This document shows, piece after piece, positions 1-7,663 of a stretch of 16,804 nucleotides of DNA (the stretch's first letter is position 1; each line of letters opens with the position of its first letter). The notes below the pieces were generated by a model. It worked only from the letters and a program-made list of their open reading frames with translations, was not told the DNA's origin and made no database searches. Origin of the DNA: Psilocybe azurescens. Its lineage: Eukaryota > Basidiomycota > Agaricomycetes > Agaricales > Agrocybaceae. The translations under genes and the position numbers were made by a program. The stretch is taken from assembly GCA_023853785.1 (NCBI GenBank), contig JAJIRX010000358.1, forward strand, positions 1 through 16,804. The letters run 5' to 3'.

Positions 1-1560
1 CATCTGCCTGGCAAAGGTCTCGAGATGAAGTGCGCCCCATGCATACTGCGTGGGCGACCGACCAAATAATGAGAGAAGAATTCGCGACATTGTCGCTAAA
101 CCCTAGTTTCCAGAATGGCCATGAGGACCTCATGGTTGAGTGACGGGAAGAACTGCGTGACATCAAAGGCAATGATGCTAGTCTTGAGTCCTTGGCCCAT
201 CCAGTGCGCACCATGTGCGTCAGGATGAGCCGGCATCTTAGGTGGATAGTTGTGGATCCCTCCAATCTGATTTGGGTGGAAGATGTCTGAAGCAACGCCC
301 GTCAAACTGAATGCGATTGGGCATTTTCTCAATCAATTTACAAACAGTGTTCAGGAGCACAATGGGCCTGAATGCCTTTGGAGCAGAGTAGGAGGGCTTG
401 TTTGGTTTGAATGATAACCCGACATGGACTCCTTGAAGTGCTTAGGCCAGTGCCCAACCCTAAGGCAGGCATTGGTGAGCAAGAGTAAGATGGTGAAAAC
501 GTGGGTGGGCCCACGCATCAGCATCTTAAGATGAGACCACTTGATGTGGTCCGGCCTGGGGCTGACACATTGGAGCAAGAGGCCAAAGCCTCCCGCATCT
601 CAAGTGCAGAAAATGGGACCCATCCCGAACAGGCATGTCGGGGATGGAATCAGAAATGTTGATGTCGAGCGGGTGGTCCGGCAGCTGAGTTGTAAGTGTT
701 GTGGAGTGCATCCCACAACTGAGGAAGAGGCATGGCAAGGCTGCCCCTGATATTGAATAGCCTCGCACGGTGGTAACTTGTGCTGTTGGACCCACAACAT
801 GAGGTCCCAAGTGCCCTTGTTAGTGATGGTTATTTCTGTGATTCTAGAATCCGAAAACCCGTTTGGCGTTTTGACTGCCTTTCGATAAAGCTTCCAGTCC
901 TCCAGGAGACCATGTTCCGGTAAGCCTGAAGCACGACTGAGCACTCATCCATCCACCCACGGTTTTGAAGCGCCTACGTAATAGTAACTTCTCTGGAGCA
1001 GGTTTCCCAAGCTGCAGAGAACAAATCCTTGTCGCTTGCGCCACTGTGTCAATCTGGTTGGGTGTGTTGAGAGGAGCGTGTTCGTCCACTTTCATGGCAA
1101 ACTCTCCTTCGATGACTCTGACAAAGCGGATTTGCTCCTCTCTGTCGGCTGAGAGCTCTGCGAGTGTGGCCCCAGAATCAGCAGAGATTGATAAAGTAGT
1201 AGCGAGCAGGATATGATCTGACTTGCCCATGGCGTTGTGCACCCGGGTGACCTGCGCCATCAGGGTCTGGTCTGGTTGCACAAATACCAAGTCAATCACT
1301 GTTGAGCAAAAGCCTTGGATGCGAGGGTAAAGAGTTGGCCCGGGTTCACAAAAGGAGCCCGTTGCAAGCCTTATTCTACCGCAGTGTTGAGAGTTGAGTG
1401 GCAACTCCTGGGTGGCCACAATGGCCTCCATCCCATTCCTGAGAGTGGATGTTAAAGTCACCCTCCATATAGATGAAGGGTGGGAGTGAGGCCACCTCCT
1501 CCGCAAAGAGGAGAGCAGCCATATGGGTCTTATCTGAGTAGATGTTCATTAGATTATAGC
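1..1560 (-). pseudogene. LINE (non-LTR retrotransposon) ORF2 remnant, copy A: endonuclease C-terminal part, linker and start of RT
   Basis: Relic of a LINE polyprotein with an apurinic-type endonuclease followed by a reverse transcriptase, the enzymes of target-primed reverse transcription. Read on the minus strand, 1506 to about 1200 carries the endonuclease end (IDLVFVQPDQT, then GKSDHILL), with the GDFN-H segment just upstream in a neighbouring frame. About 880-1030 is linker. About 580 to 351 carries the RT entry (RPDHIKWSHLK, WPKHFKES), and 332 to 96 the RT finger/palm with NQIGGI and AFDVTQFFPSLNH, whose Asp (162-164) would be the first catalytic Asp. Frames change several times (near 850-880, 580-600 and 330-350), so it is not translatable. 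The endonuclease N-terminus is missing: the copy starts abruptly near 1560 against copy B in the opposite direction. The RT runs off the left edge of the window. Copy A lacks the copia insertion found in copy B and so shows the empty site near 236-245. Confidence 0.88.
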
Positions 1561-3200
1561 ACTAGCCTAAGCGTAGAAACTATACTCGAACATTTTGTAT
1601 TAGCATACAATATTGTTTTTATCCAAGAACCTCCATGGAGGTTTGTACGTACCACACCGTCTACTTCTTGTAAGTCTGGCAATGATGTTATCAGCGCCCC
1701 ATTGCATCCAGCCTGGTTGCCTATGGTGCGTACTCCTGAACCCGATACTCGTCCAAGGGTTATGGCCTACGTGTCTAACCACTTGAAAGAGTTTTGTCCT
1801 TCAATGCGCTGTGATCTTATTAACCATTGTGACATGTTAATTCTCAGCCTGTTTGCTAATGGACAGAGCTACAACCTGATGAATGTCTACTCAGACGAGA
1901 CCCATACGGCCGCTCTCCTCCTTGCGGAGGAGGCGGCCTCACTCCCACCCTTCATCTATATGGAGGGTGACTTTAACATCCACTCTCAGGAATGGGATGG
2001 AGGCCATTGTGGCCACCCAGGAGTTGCCACTCAACTCCTCAACACTGCAGCAGAATTAGGCTTGCAACGGGCTCCTTTGTGAACCCGGGGCCAACCTTTA
2101 CCCTCGCATCCAAGGCTTTTGCTCAACAGTGATTGACTTGGTATTTGTGCAACTGGACCAGACCCTGACAGTGCAGGTCACCTGAGTGCACAACGCCATG
2201 GGCAAGTCGGATCATATCCCGCTTCGCTACTACTTTATCGATCTCTGCTGATTCTGGGGCCACGCCCGCAGAGCACTCAAAGCCAACAAAGAGGAGCAAA
2301 TCCGCTTTTCCAGAGTCATCGAGGGAGAATTTGCCATGAAAGTGGACTAACACACTCCTCTCGACACACCTGACCATATTGACGCAGTGGTGCAAGCCAT
2401 TGCTGATTTGTTCTCTGCAGCTTGGGAAACCTGCTCCAGAGAGGTTACTATTACAAGACGCTCAAAACCATGGTGGACGGATGAGTGCTCAGTTGTGCTT
2501 TAGGCTTACCGGGAGTATGGTCTCCTGGAAGACTGGAAGCTTTATTGAAAGGCGGTTAAAAAACGCCAAATGGGTATTCTTTAATTCCAGGATCACAGAA
2601 ATATCCATCACCAACAAGCGCACTTGGGACCTCATGTCGTGGGTCCAACAGCGCAAGTTACCACTGTGCGAGGCTATTCAATATCAGGGGCAGCCTTGCC
2701 ACGCTCTTCCTCAGTTGTGGGACGCACTCCACAACACTTACAACTCGGCGTCGGATTGTCCGTTCGACATCGGTATCCTCAATTCCATCCCCAACATGCC
2801 CGTTCGGGGATGGGTCCCATTTTCTGCACTTGAGATGTGGGAGGCCTTGGCCTCCTGCTCCAATGTGTCAGCCCTGGGCCGGACCACATCAAGTGGTCTC
2901 ACCTCAAGATGTTGATGTGTGGGCCTACCCACGTCTTCACCGTCTTACTCTCACTCGCCAATGCCTGCCTTCGGGTTGGACACTGGCCTAAGCATTTCAA
3001 GGAGTCCATGTTGGTTATCATCCCGAAACCGAACAAGCCCTCCTACTCTGCTCCAAAGGCATTCAGGCCCATTGTGCTCCTGAATACCGTTGGTAAATTG
3101 ATTGAGAAAATGCTTTCCAATTGCATTCAGTTTGATGGCGTCACTTCAGACATCTTCCACCCAAATCAGATCGGAGGGATCTGTCAACGATCCACCAAGG
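1561..3200 (+). pseudogene. LINE ORF2 remnant, copy B: endonuclease and RT N-terminus, cut by the copia insertion
   Basis: Second copy of the LINE, on the plus strand. The endonuclease opens with FIQEPPW (QEPPW at 1624-1638), continues through NLMNVYSDETHTAA, and holds the catalytic-type GDFNIH at 1966-1983; this frame stops at 2082. The rest is split over frames: the ISADSG region near 2240; a linker from 2379 with WTDECSV-like residues; RT entry from about 2850 (SPGPDHIKWSHLKML), then VIIPKPNKPSYSAPKAFRP, LLNTVGKLIEKML and FHPNQIGGICQRSTK. Homology to copy A stops exactly at 3200, where a copia LTR begins, so RT motifs A to E should lie beyond the retrotransposon nest, outside the window. 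Copy B keeps the N-terminal endonuclease part (1561-1867) that copy A lacks. Several frameshifts and an in-frame TAA near 2348 mark it as dead. APE-type LINE is firm; the clade is not resolved by eye. Confidence 0.88.
3196..3200. repeat. Left target-site duplication of the copia element (CAAGG), right copy not in window
   Basis: The five bases before the LTR start TGTTAAAGC. LINE copies A and B stay homologous up to this point (copy A reads CCACCTAAG where copy B reads CCACCAAGG) and then part, which fixes the insertion point. The partner CAAGG should follow the copia 5' LTR to the right of the window, so the duplication itself is a prediction. Confidence 0.5.
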
Positions 3201-3261
3201 TGTTAAAGCAGGTGAGCTCGGGAACACGTGAGACACTTGGTGACCAAGTTATAGAACTATG

Positions 3262-3269
3262 GGCACAGG
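3262..3269. repeat. Left 8-bp target-site duplication GGCACAGG of TIR element 1
   Basis: Identical to 4803-4810 and directly adjacent to the element ends GAGGTCTTT and AAAGTACTG. Removing the element and one copy restores a continuous LTR sequence. Confidence 0.85.
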
Positions 3270-3303
3270 GAGGTCTTTCCTTTCCCCACACAATCCATAT
3301 GGA

Positions 3304-3592
3304 CTCCAGTGGACTCTCTGTCCAGCCAAACTGGCTGACAGATTGTCCAGTCCACTGGACTGGAACTGGACTGCAGTCCACTGGAGTCCACTGGACTCGC
3401 ACTGGACTCCTGCCAAATTTTCAGTCCAGTCTCAGTCCAGTGGATTATGAGTCCAGTCAAGTCCACTGGAGTCCACTGGAGTCCACTGGACTGGGGCTTA
3501 AATATTCACTGAACAACAACAAATAATATATTTATTAGCACAGTCCAGTGGAGTCCAGTGGAGTCCAGTTGAATCCACTGGAGTCCACTGGA
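3304..3592. repeat. Left subterminal array of TCCACTGGA / TCCAGTGGA in TIR element 1
   Basis: I count 12 perfect copies of the 9-mer in its two orientations (about 8 TCCACTGGA and 4 TCCAGTGGA), often in head-to-tail runs with a 10-bp step (G plus the 9-mer), plus imperfect copies. The unit is near-palindromic (TCCA-x-TGGA). Many-copy subterminal motifs are the usual binding sites of DNA transposases such as Ac; that role is inferred here. A short hairpin CAGCCA-AAC-TGGCTG lies at 3323-3337. Confidence 0.85.
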
Positions 3593-3934
3593 TGCAATAA
3601 TTAACACAATATCTGAAGTATGATCATTAGTTATTAATATTAATTGCAAAAAATAAAAGACTAAAATTAATGGAAATAAACTCTATGAAATGACAATTAA
3701 ATGAAACAATAGTTAAATACACTTGGGAGCAAAGCCTCCCTATGGATACAATTTTGTATTTTGTTCAGTCCGTGGGGTCAAATTTCACAAGCACATGTGA
3801 CAGCGCACGCATGCCCAGCATCGGCCGATCGGCACAACAACCATCAAATGAACGACCCCAACCTTTCTTCCAACTACCACCACCACCACCTTGTCGGTCG
3901 GAGCCAGGTGACAGCCAACCTGATGTGACAGAGG

Positions 3935-4430
3935 TTGACAACTGAGGACAAGGACAAGGACGTGGATGCGGACGCGGACAGCGGCTGTGACAGGGACAAG
4001 GGCGTGGACACGGACAGCGGCTGTGACAGGGATGGGCACGACAGCGACAAGGACAAGGACAAGAACGGGGGACGCCAGACAAAGGCTGCGACAATGACGA
4101 GAACGGGGACGGTGGCTGCGACAGCAACAGCGACAAGGACAGACACGGACAAGGACGCTGACAGGGACGAGGGCGGACATGGACGACAGGGACAAGGATG
4201 AGGATGTGGGCGTGGATGGTGGCTGCGACAGGGACAAGGACGGACATGGACGACAGGGATAGGGGACGAGGACGCAGACGCGGACGGCGGCTCGCGACAG
4301 CGATGAGGACAGACGGGGACGACGGCTGCGACAACGACAAGGATGGGGACGGCAGCTGCGACAGCGACAAGGACGAATACGGCAGCTGCGACAGCGACAG
4401 ATACGGATGTGGTACCGACAACCTGACGGA
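3935..4430. repeat. GC-rich minisatellite of GAC-based units, coding for Asp-rich repeats in the plus frames
   Basis: About 500 bp built of GACAAGGAC, GACAGCGGCTGYGACAG and close variants. Read in pieces of the plus frames it gives Asp at every second residue with spaced Cys: DKDKDVDADAD, SGCDRDKG, DSGCDRDG, DGGCDSNSDKD, GSCDSDKDEYGSCDSDRYGC. Frame changes and stops interrupt it, so there is no single long ORF. It starts after a short open stretch (3742-3945, with QLPPPPPC) and ends shortly before an internal copy of the element terminus. The minus strand reads as Ser/Pro/Val-rich noise. I take it as a tandem repeat or a captured host fragment, not a working gene. Confidence 0.7.
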
Positions 4431-4439
4431 CGACATGTA

Positions 4440-4454
4440 CGATGGTAAAGTACT
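4440..4454 (+). repeat. Internal 15-bp copy of the right terminus of TIR element 1
   Basis: GATGGTAAAGTACTG at 4440-4454 equals the last 15 bases of the element (4788-4802). It lies just after the Asp-rich minisatellite and just before the run CTCCTGCCCCCCC. A 15-bp match to the very end of the element is unlikely by chance and suggests the end of a nested related element or a rearranged interior. Confidence 0.75.
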
Positions 4455-4613
4455 GCTCCTGCCCCCCCTTTTTTATTTTTTATTTTATTCCCTTTTTCTT
4501 CGTTTTGTCTTGGCCTCGCATGTAGATATGTAGTAATGTATTAAATAGTTATTAATATACTCTATTCCACTAATCTGAATTTATGTTAAGATTGAATTTA
4601 TTTACTGTATCAA

Positions 4614-4770
4614 GTCCAGTGGACTCCAGTTATTTTAGTCCATATTCACTGTATAGTATAAGATCTACTAAAGTGCAGTGGAATCCACTGGAGTCCACTG
4701 GACTCTGTTTACCTTTTACACTCAGTATATAGGCAAGTCCAGTGGAGTCTACTGGAGTCCACTGGAGTCC
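4614..4770. repeat. Right subterminal array of TCCACTGGA / TCCAGTGGA in TIR element 1
   Basis: Five perfect copies and at least two one-mismatch copies (GTGCAGTGGA, GTCTACTGGA) of the same 9-mer as at the left end, in two clusters (4614-4632 and 4676-4770). The mirrored placement inside the right TIR supports a role in recognition of the element ends. Confidence 0.8.
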
Positions 4771-4802
4771 ATATAGACTGTGTGGGGGATGGTAAAGTAC
4801 TG

Positions 4803-4810
4803 GGCACAGG
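4803..4810. repeat. Right 8-bp target-site duplication GGCACAGG of TIR element 1
   Basis: Same eight bases as 3262-3269, directly after the terminal CTG. The copia LTR resumes here with GACAAGCGAGC. Confidence 0.85.
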
Positions 4811-4880
4811 GACAAGCGAGCTATAAGCGTCTGAAGTCCTAAGTGAGTAACTGGGGACTTCTGGCACTGAACTACAAGTC

Positions 4881-4890
4881 TTTATATACT
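4881..4890 (-). promoter_or_regulatory. TATA box of the copia LTR
   Basis: Minus strand AGTATATAAA, about 172 nt from the LTR start. This is a normal U3 to R position and implies transcription starting roughly near 4850. The TIR element lies downstream of this point (from 4802 leftwards), so the promoter half of the LTR is physically intact. Confidence 0.6.
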
Positions 4891-4950
4891 ATGTGGTACA
4901 GATCTAAACCCAAAAGGAAATTGATAAACATCATATAGATGATAAGAATC

Positions 4951-5030
4951 AAGATAAAGATCTGGAGCATCAAATAGATAAAGATCAACAATGCTGATGT
5001 AATCATGATAAAGATCAGATCACGTGATCT
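4951..5030 (-). promoter_or_regulatory. Upstream part of copia U3: three GATA-type sites and a 14-bp palindrome with CACGTG
   Basis: On the plus strand AGATAAAGATC occurs twice (near 4952 and 4976) and TGATAAAGATC once (near 5007). All three fit the WGATAR core of fungal GATA factors and share the AAAGATC tail. Right beside them AGATCACGTGATCT (5017-5030) is a perfect 14-bp palindrome centred on CACGTG, the E-box core bound by bHLH factors. They lie 60-140 bp upstream of the TATA box, as expected of activator sites. Binding is inferred from motif only. Confidence 0.45.
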
Positions 5031-5061
5031 ATAGATAGAAGTATGAAATGCAGTTTTAACA

Positions 5062-5073
5062 CTCCCCCTGTTC
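5062..5073 (-). other. Polypurine tract of the copia element
   Basis: Minus strand GAACAGGGGGAG directly before the LTR start TGTTAAAA. It is the primer site for plus-strand DNA synthesis. Between it and the pol stop (5172) is an A-rich, low-complexity 3' untranslated stretch on the plus strand (ATGAAA and AAATGAAA repeats, 5085-5165). Confidence 0.8.
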
Positions 5074-5171
5074 TGACATGTCTCCAAAATGAAGAAGAAC
5101 AAAAATGAAACAGCAAATGAAAATGAAAAAACAAATGAAATAGAAAAATAAAATCAAGTAAAATCAAGAAA

Positions 5172-5987
5172 TCAAGATTTAAGTCCCATATTATCTTTAC
5201 AAAACTCCACTTTGGGAGGTGACAGTGGTTTGGTCAGAATATCAGCAACTTGCTCATTGGTGGAAATATATGAAGGTGCAATCTTTCCAGCACTAACTGC
5301 ATCTCTAAGCCAGTAATAGCGTAAGTCGAGATGCTTCATGCATCCATGATGTTCTGGATTCTTGGAAACACTGATAGATGACTGATTGTCCATATGCAAT
5401 ACAGAGGGCTCATTAAGAGTGTAGCCAAACTCATGTAAGATATTGTGCATCCATGCAATCTTTTTACCTGCCTCAACTGCAGCAATGTACTCTGCTTCAG
5501 TTGTAGACAAGGTAACCACAGTTTGTAGTTTGCTAGACCACCCAATAGCTCCTCCAGCAAGTAATGTCAAATAGCCACTTGTAGAGTGGCCAGTGTCTAC
5601 ACAATCACCGTGAGCTGCATCAGTGTAGGTAATGAAGTTGCCATGACCAACAGCACCAGAATAGGTGAGTTTCAAATCCAATGTACCTCTAAGGTAACGG
5701 AACAGATGCTTGACAGCAGCCCAGTGTTTAGGACCAGGATTAGAGTTAAAGCGTGCCAAATAGGACACAGTATAAGCAATGTCAGGCCGGGTCATAGTTG
5801 CCAAGTACTGCAAAGAACCAACTGCATTGAGATATGGAACATTACACATGTATTCCACCTCATCTCCATTTTGAGGGCCATCTGCTTTAGATAGCACAGT
5901 TCCAACTGCCATAGGTGTTTTGACTGGATTAGAGTCTGACATGCTATATGTGTCAAGCATAACAAGAATATACTGTCGCTGATGCAA
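5172..5987 (-). pseudogene. Copia pol, part 2: RT thumb/connection and RNase H
   Basis: Open segment of 271 codons on the minus strand. It continues the RT (HQRQYILVML, NPVKTPM), then carries the copia signatures YLNAVGSLQYLA and TRPDIAYTVSYLARF, HWAAVKHLFRYLRGT, and the RNase H domain: YTDAAHGDCVDTGHSTSGYL (first Asp), STTEAEYIA (Glu), MDNQSS (Asp), KHLDLRYYWLRD (last Asp), then VADILTKPL near the end. The RNase H removes template RNA during reverse transcription. It ends with MGLKS and a stop at 5172, about 100 nt ahead of the polypurine tract, so the C-terminus looks complete. It is joined to the preceding RT segment by a one-base slip near 5990; the two parts are out of frame. The four RNase H acidic residues are all present, so loss of function is by frame, not by active-site change. 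Confidence 0.93.
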
Positions 5988-7322
5988 AGTGATAGTTTTG
6001 CATCAAAGTCTCTTTCCACAGCAACACCAAGCAGGAACTGAGTAGGACCCAAGTCACGGAGTGTAAAATGTGCAGCAAGTTGCTTTACAGCCTTATCAAT
6101 AGCGGCATCAGATTTGGAGGCAAATGTAATGTCATCAATATAAATGGGCACAATGATCTTCACATCTCCATCTGAGTAGATGTAGACAGAGCGATCAGAT
6201 TCAATGCATCTGTAACCCATTTGTGTGAATGCATCATGTAACTTGATGTTCCATTGACGTGCAGACTGCTTGAGACCATAGAGTGACTTCTTCAGCTTTA
6301 AAACAACATTAGGACCACCTTGGTGGAATCCCTCAGGTTGCAGCATGTAAATGTCCTCATCAAGGTTGCCTTTAGTGAATGCAGCTGTAATGTCTACAGA
6401 ACGCAATTTCAAGTCTCCAAAAGCTGCTAAAGCTACAGTCAACCGGAATGTGCTAGGACAGAATGTTGGAGCAAAGACCTCATGGTAGTCAATACCAGGA
6501 TGCTGACTGAAGCCCTTGGCAACAATACGAGCCTTGTAATGCTCAATTGTTCCATCTGCATTCCGTTTGATCTTAAAGACCCAACCAGACCCAATAGCCT
6601 TTTGACCAGGTGGGAGCTCAACTCGCTCCCATGTTAGATTATGCTGCAATAGATTGAATTCTGTAGTAGCAGCTTCTTCCCACATGTGTGCATCATTGCC
6701 TTTCATAGCCTGCTTGTATGTGCGAGGGTCAGCACCTGAAGCAAGACCTGCAAACTGCACTTTCTCAAATCCAGGATCATTAGCATCATCTGGTTCAGGT
6801 GGATGATCAACTTTCCACCATTCACCAGGTTGCTTAATAGGACGCGTAGAGCATTGTAGCAATGCAGGATCAACTGGAGCACATTGGCGTTGACGACGTG
6901 GAGGATTAGAAGGTGGTGGAATAGCTTGTTGCTGTGATAGTTCAGCTGGCTGTTCAGGATCTGCAATTGGTGCATCAGGCTTTTCAATGTGCAATGGCGT
7001 TGTAAAAGCATCATCATCATCATCAAAATCAAAGCCATACTCCCCCCTCAACATTGGGAGAGTGCACATCAGCAGTAGCAGTGGGAAGGAGGTCAATTTT
7101 AGGCATAGGCCCAGTAGACAAGCCAGGAAAGCACCTTTCATCAAAATCAGCTCTTTCAGAGATAATGTACTTTTTGGTGACTGGGTTGTAGAATTCCCAG
7201 CCCTTGTACCCAGCAGAGTAACCAACAAAGATGCATTTCTCCATATGAGACTGTAATGACTTGCGCTTATCTTCCTGAATGTAAACATATGCAAGGCATC
7301 CCCAAACCCTCAGATGACTGAC
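5988..7322 (-). pseudogene. Copia pol, part 1: integrase C-terminal end, linker and RT
   Basis: Starts on the minus strand right at the gypsy insertion with VSHLRVWGCLAYV, the copia integrase tail, followed by KCIFVGYSAGYKGW and KKYIISERADFDE. A run of six G on the minus strand (plus-strand C run near 7044-7049) shifts the frame from the EGG segment to GEYGFDFDDDDDAF. A Pro/Gln-rich linker follows, then the RT: SGWVFKIKRNADGT, HYKARIVAKGFSQ, DYHEVFAPTF, SVDITAAFTKGNLDEDIYM, KLKKSLYGLKQSARQW, and the catalytic box IYIDDI with Asp codons at 6131-6136. LGVAVERDFDAKLSL marks its end, where the frame is lost again. RT motifs are complete and unmutated as far as I can see. The integrase catalytic core is not here; it should be on the far side of the gypsy element. 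This segment plus the RNase H part would form one polyprotein in an intact element. Confidence 0.93.
7318..7322. repeat. Left target-site duplication of the gypsy element (CTGAC), right copy not in window
   Basis: Last five bases of copia integrase sequence before the gypsy LTR starts with TGTGGAATC. Gypsy integrases usually duplicate 4-6 bp; the partner should lie beyond the gypsy 5' LTR, right of the window. Confidence 0.45.
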
Positions 7323-7629
7323 TGTGGAATCAAGAGATTTTCACACGAGAAAGAATCTTCAGCGTAGCTTAAGTCAGACGTGAGAACTGGCCAACCTACG
7401 GCTATGTTCAAAGGCAAAAACTGGCAGTACAGAATATCTACTTGGACTTATATACTGTAGCTACGTTCAACTAATTATACCAAGCTTGGTCCATCTAATA
7501 TGTACTCCAAAACAATAACAGAGTGAGATGAACAATAAAGATAAGATAATATATCAATTACTGGAAGCGGCAGCCCCAGGTGCCGTGTCACTGATAGACG
7601 AAACAGCTTTCGAAGCTGGAATCCTTACA
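7323..7629 (-). repeat. Gypsy 3' LTR, 307 bp
   Basis: Starts TGTGGAATC on the plus strand and starts TGTAAGGATTCC on the minus strand, so both ends are TGT..ACA. The left 138 bp match the partial 5' LTR at 15503-15638. On the minus strand it follows the purine-rich CAGGAGGGCGAA directly. Confidence 0.9.
7447..7454 (-). promoter_or_regulatory. TATA box in the gypsy 3' LTR
   Basis: Minus strand TATATAAG about 175 nt from the LTR start, a position almost equal to that in the copia LTR. The same sequence is kept in the 5' LTR at 15625-15632. Confidence 0.55.
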
Positions 7630-7643
7630 TTCGCCCTCCTGGC
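7630..7643 (-). other. Gypsy polypurine tract
   Basis: Minus strand GCCAGGAGGGCGAA directly before the LTR start TGTAAGG. It is purine-rich with two internal C and lies 21 nt after the stop of the third ORF. It is the expected primer for plus-strand DNA. Confidence 0.6.
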
Positions 7644-7663
7644 CTTTGCTTGCAAAGCCGACT

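Larger units (their letters stand above)
236..3200. repeat. Large imperfect inverted repeat made by two head-to-head LINE copies
   Basis: Left arm 236-1560 (minus) and right arm 1868-3200 (plus) are the same LINE segment in opposite directions, about 1.33 kb each, separated by the single-copy stretch 1561-1867. Shared landmarks are the GDFN-H block, the IDLVF/LTWYL region, the GPDHIKW block and NQIGGI. In the outer 90 bp next to the spacer I count 11 differences, all transitions, followed by about 100 bp that are nearly identical. Both arms share sequence, so this is not the simple 5' inversion of twin priming. Confidence 0.85.
3270..4802. mobile_element. TIR element 1, non-autonomous, hAT-like, inserted in the copia LTR
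   Basis: 1533 bp flanked by the 8-bp duplication GGCACAGG. The left end GAGGTCTTTCC and the inverted right end CAGTACTTTACC align without gaps at first; further in, both ends read CCCCACACA, then an AT/CCATATGGA block and TATATGGACTCCAG, so the imperfect TIR is roughly 45 bp. Inside each end is an array of a 9-bp quasi-palindrome, then AT-rich DNA (3600-3725 and 4500-4610), then a GC-rich centre (3735-4475). There is no transposase, so it would move only with enzymes from another copy. The 8-bp duplication and CAG terminus suit hAT, but GGCACAGG does not fit the nTnnnnAn pattern of Ac-type targets, and P-type or Merlin-type elements also duplicate about 8 bp. The element class is therefore less certain than its boundaries. 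Confidence 0.8.
3201..5061 (-). repeat. Copia 3' LTR, about 320 bp when the inserted TIR element is excluded
   Basis: The ends are inverted: the plus strand starts TGTTAAAGCAGG at 3201 and the minus strand starts TGTTAAAACTGC at 5061, giving a 7-bp TGTTAAA terminal inverted repeat of TG..CA type. On the minus strand the LTR follows the purine tract GAACAGGGGGAG directly. A 1533-bp TIR element plus its 8-bp duplication sits at 3270-4810, in what should be R or U5. The left end is inferred from the inverted ends and from the point where LINE homology stops; the second LTR is outside the window, so no LTR-LTR check is possible here. Confidence 0.8.
3201..7322 (-). mobile_element. Ty1/copia LTR retrotransposon, 3' half, nested in the LINE and split by the gypsy element
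   Basis: Minus-strand element in the order IN C-terminus, RT, RNase H, PPT, 3' LTR, which is the Ty1/copia (Pseudoviridae-type) order with integrase ahead of RT. The gypsy element at 7323 interrupts it within codons for VSHLRVWGC of the integrase C-terminal part. Gag, protease and the integrase core, plus the 5' LTR, must lie to the right of the window. A hAT-like element (3270-4802) sits in the LTR. The pol reading frame is broken at least twice by single-base slips. Confidence 0.95.

Noticed and set aside
965..1216. Plus-strand open frame of 83 codons
   Set aside because: Antisense shadow of the LINE copy A endonuclease.
1..3200. LINE twin priming (5' inversion of one insertion)
   Set aside because: Twin priming splits one copy into two non-overlapping parts; here the two arms hold the same 1.3 kb.
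3304..3592. Short palindromic repeats as a CRISPR array
   Set aside because: Units are 9-10 bp with 1-bp gaps and no unique spacers, and they lie inside a eukaryotic TIR element.
3716..3741. GGGAG-CAAAGC-CTCCC hairpin as another copy of the TIR end
   Set aside because: Resembles the left end in inverse direction only over a few bases and needs gaps; not enough to call.
3935..4201. Asp-rich plus-strand frame as an expressed calcium-binding protein
   Set aside because: No long frame; the Asp frame shifts repeatedly and the start is arbitrary. Kept as a repeat and a finding only.
3765..4436. Long minus-strand open frame, Ser/Pro/Leu-rich (223 codons)
   Set aside because: It is the antisense of the GAC minisatellite; low-complexity sequence keeps all frames open and the protein has no domain-like order.
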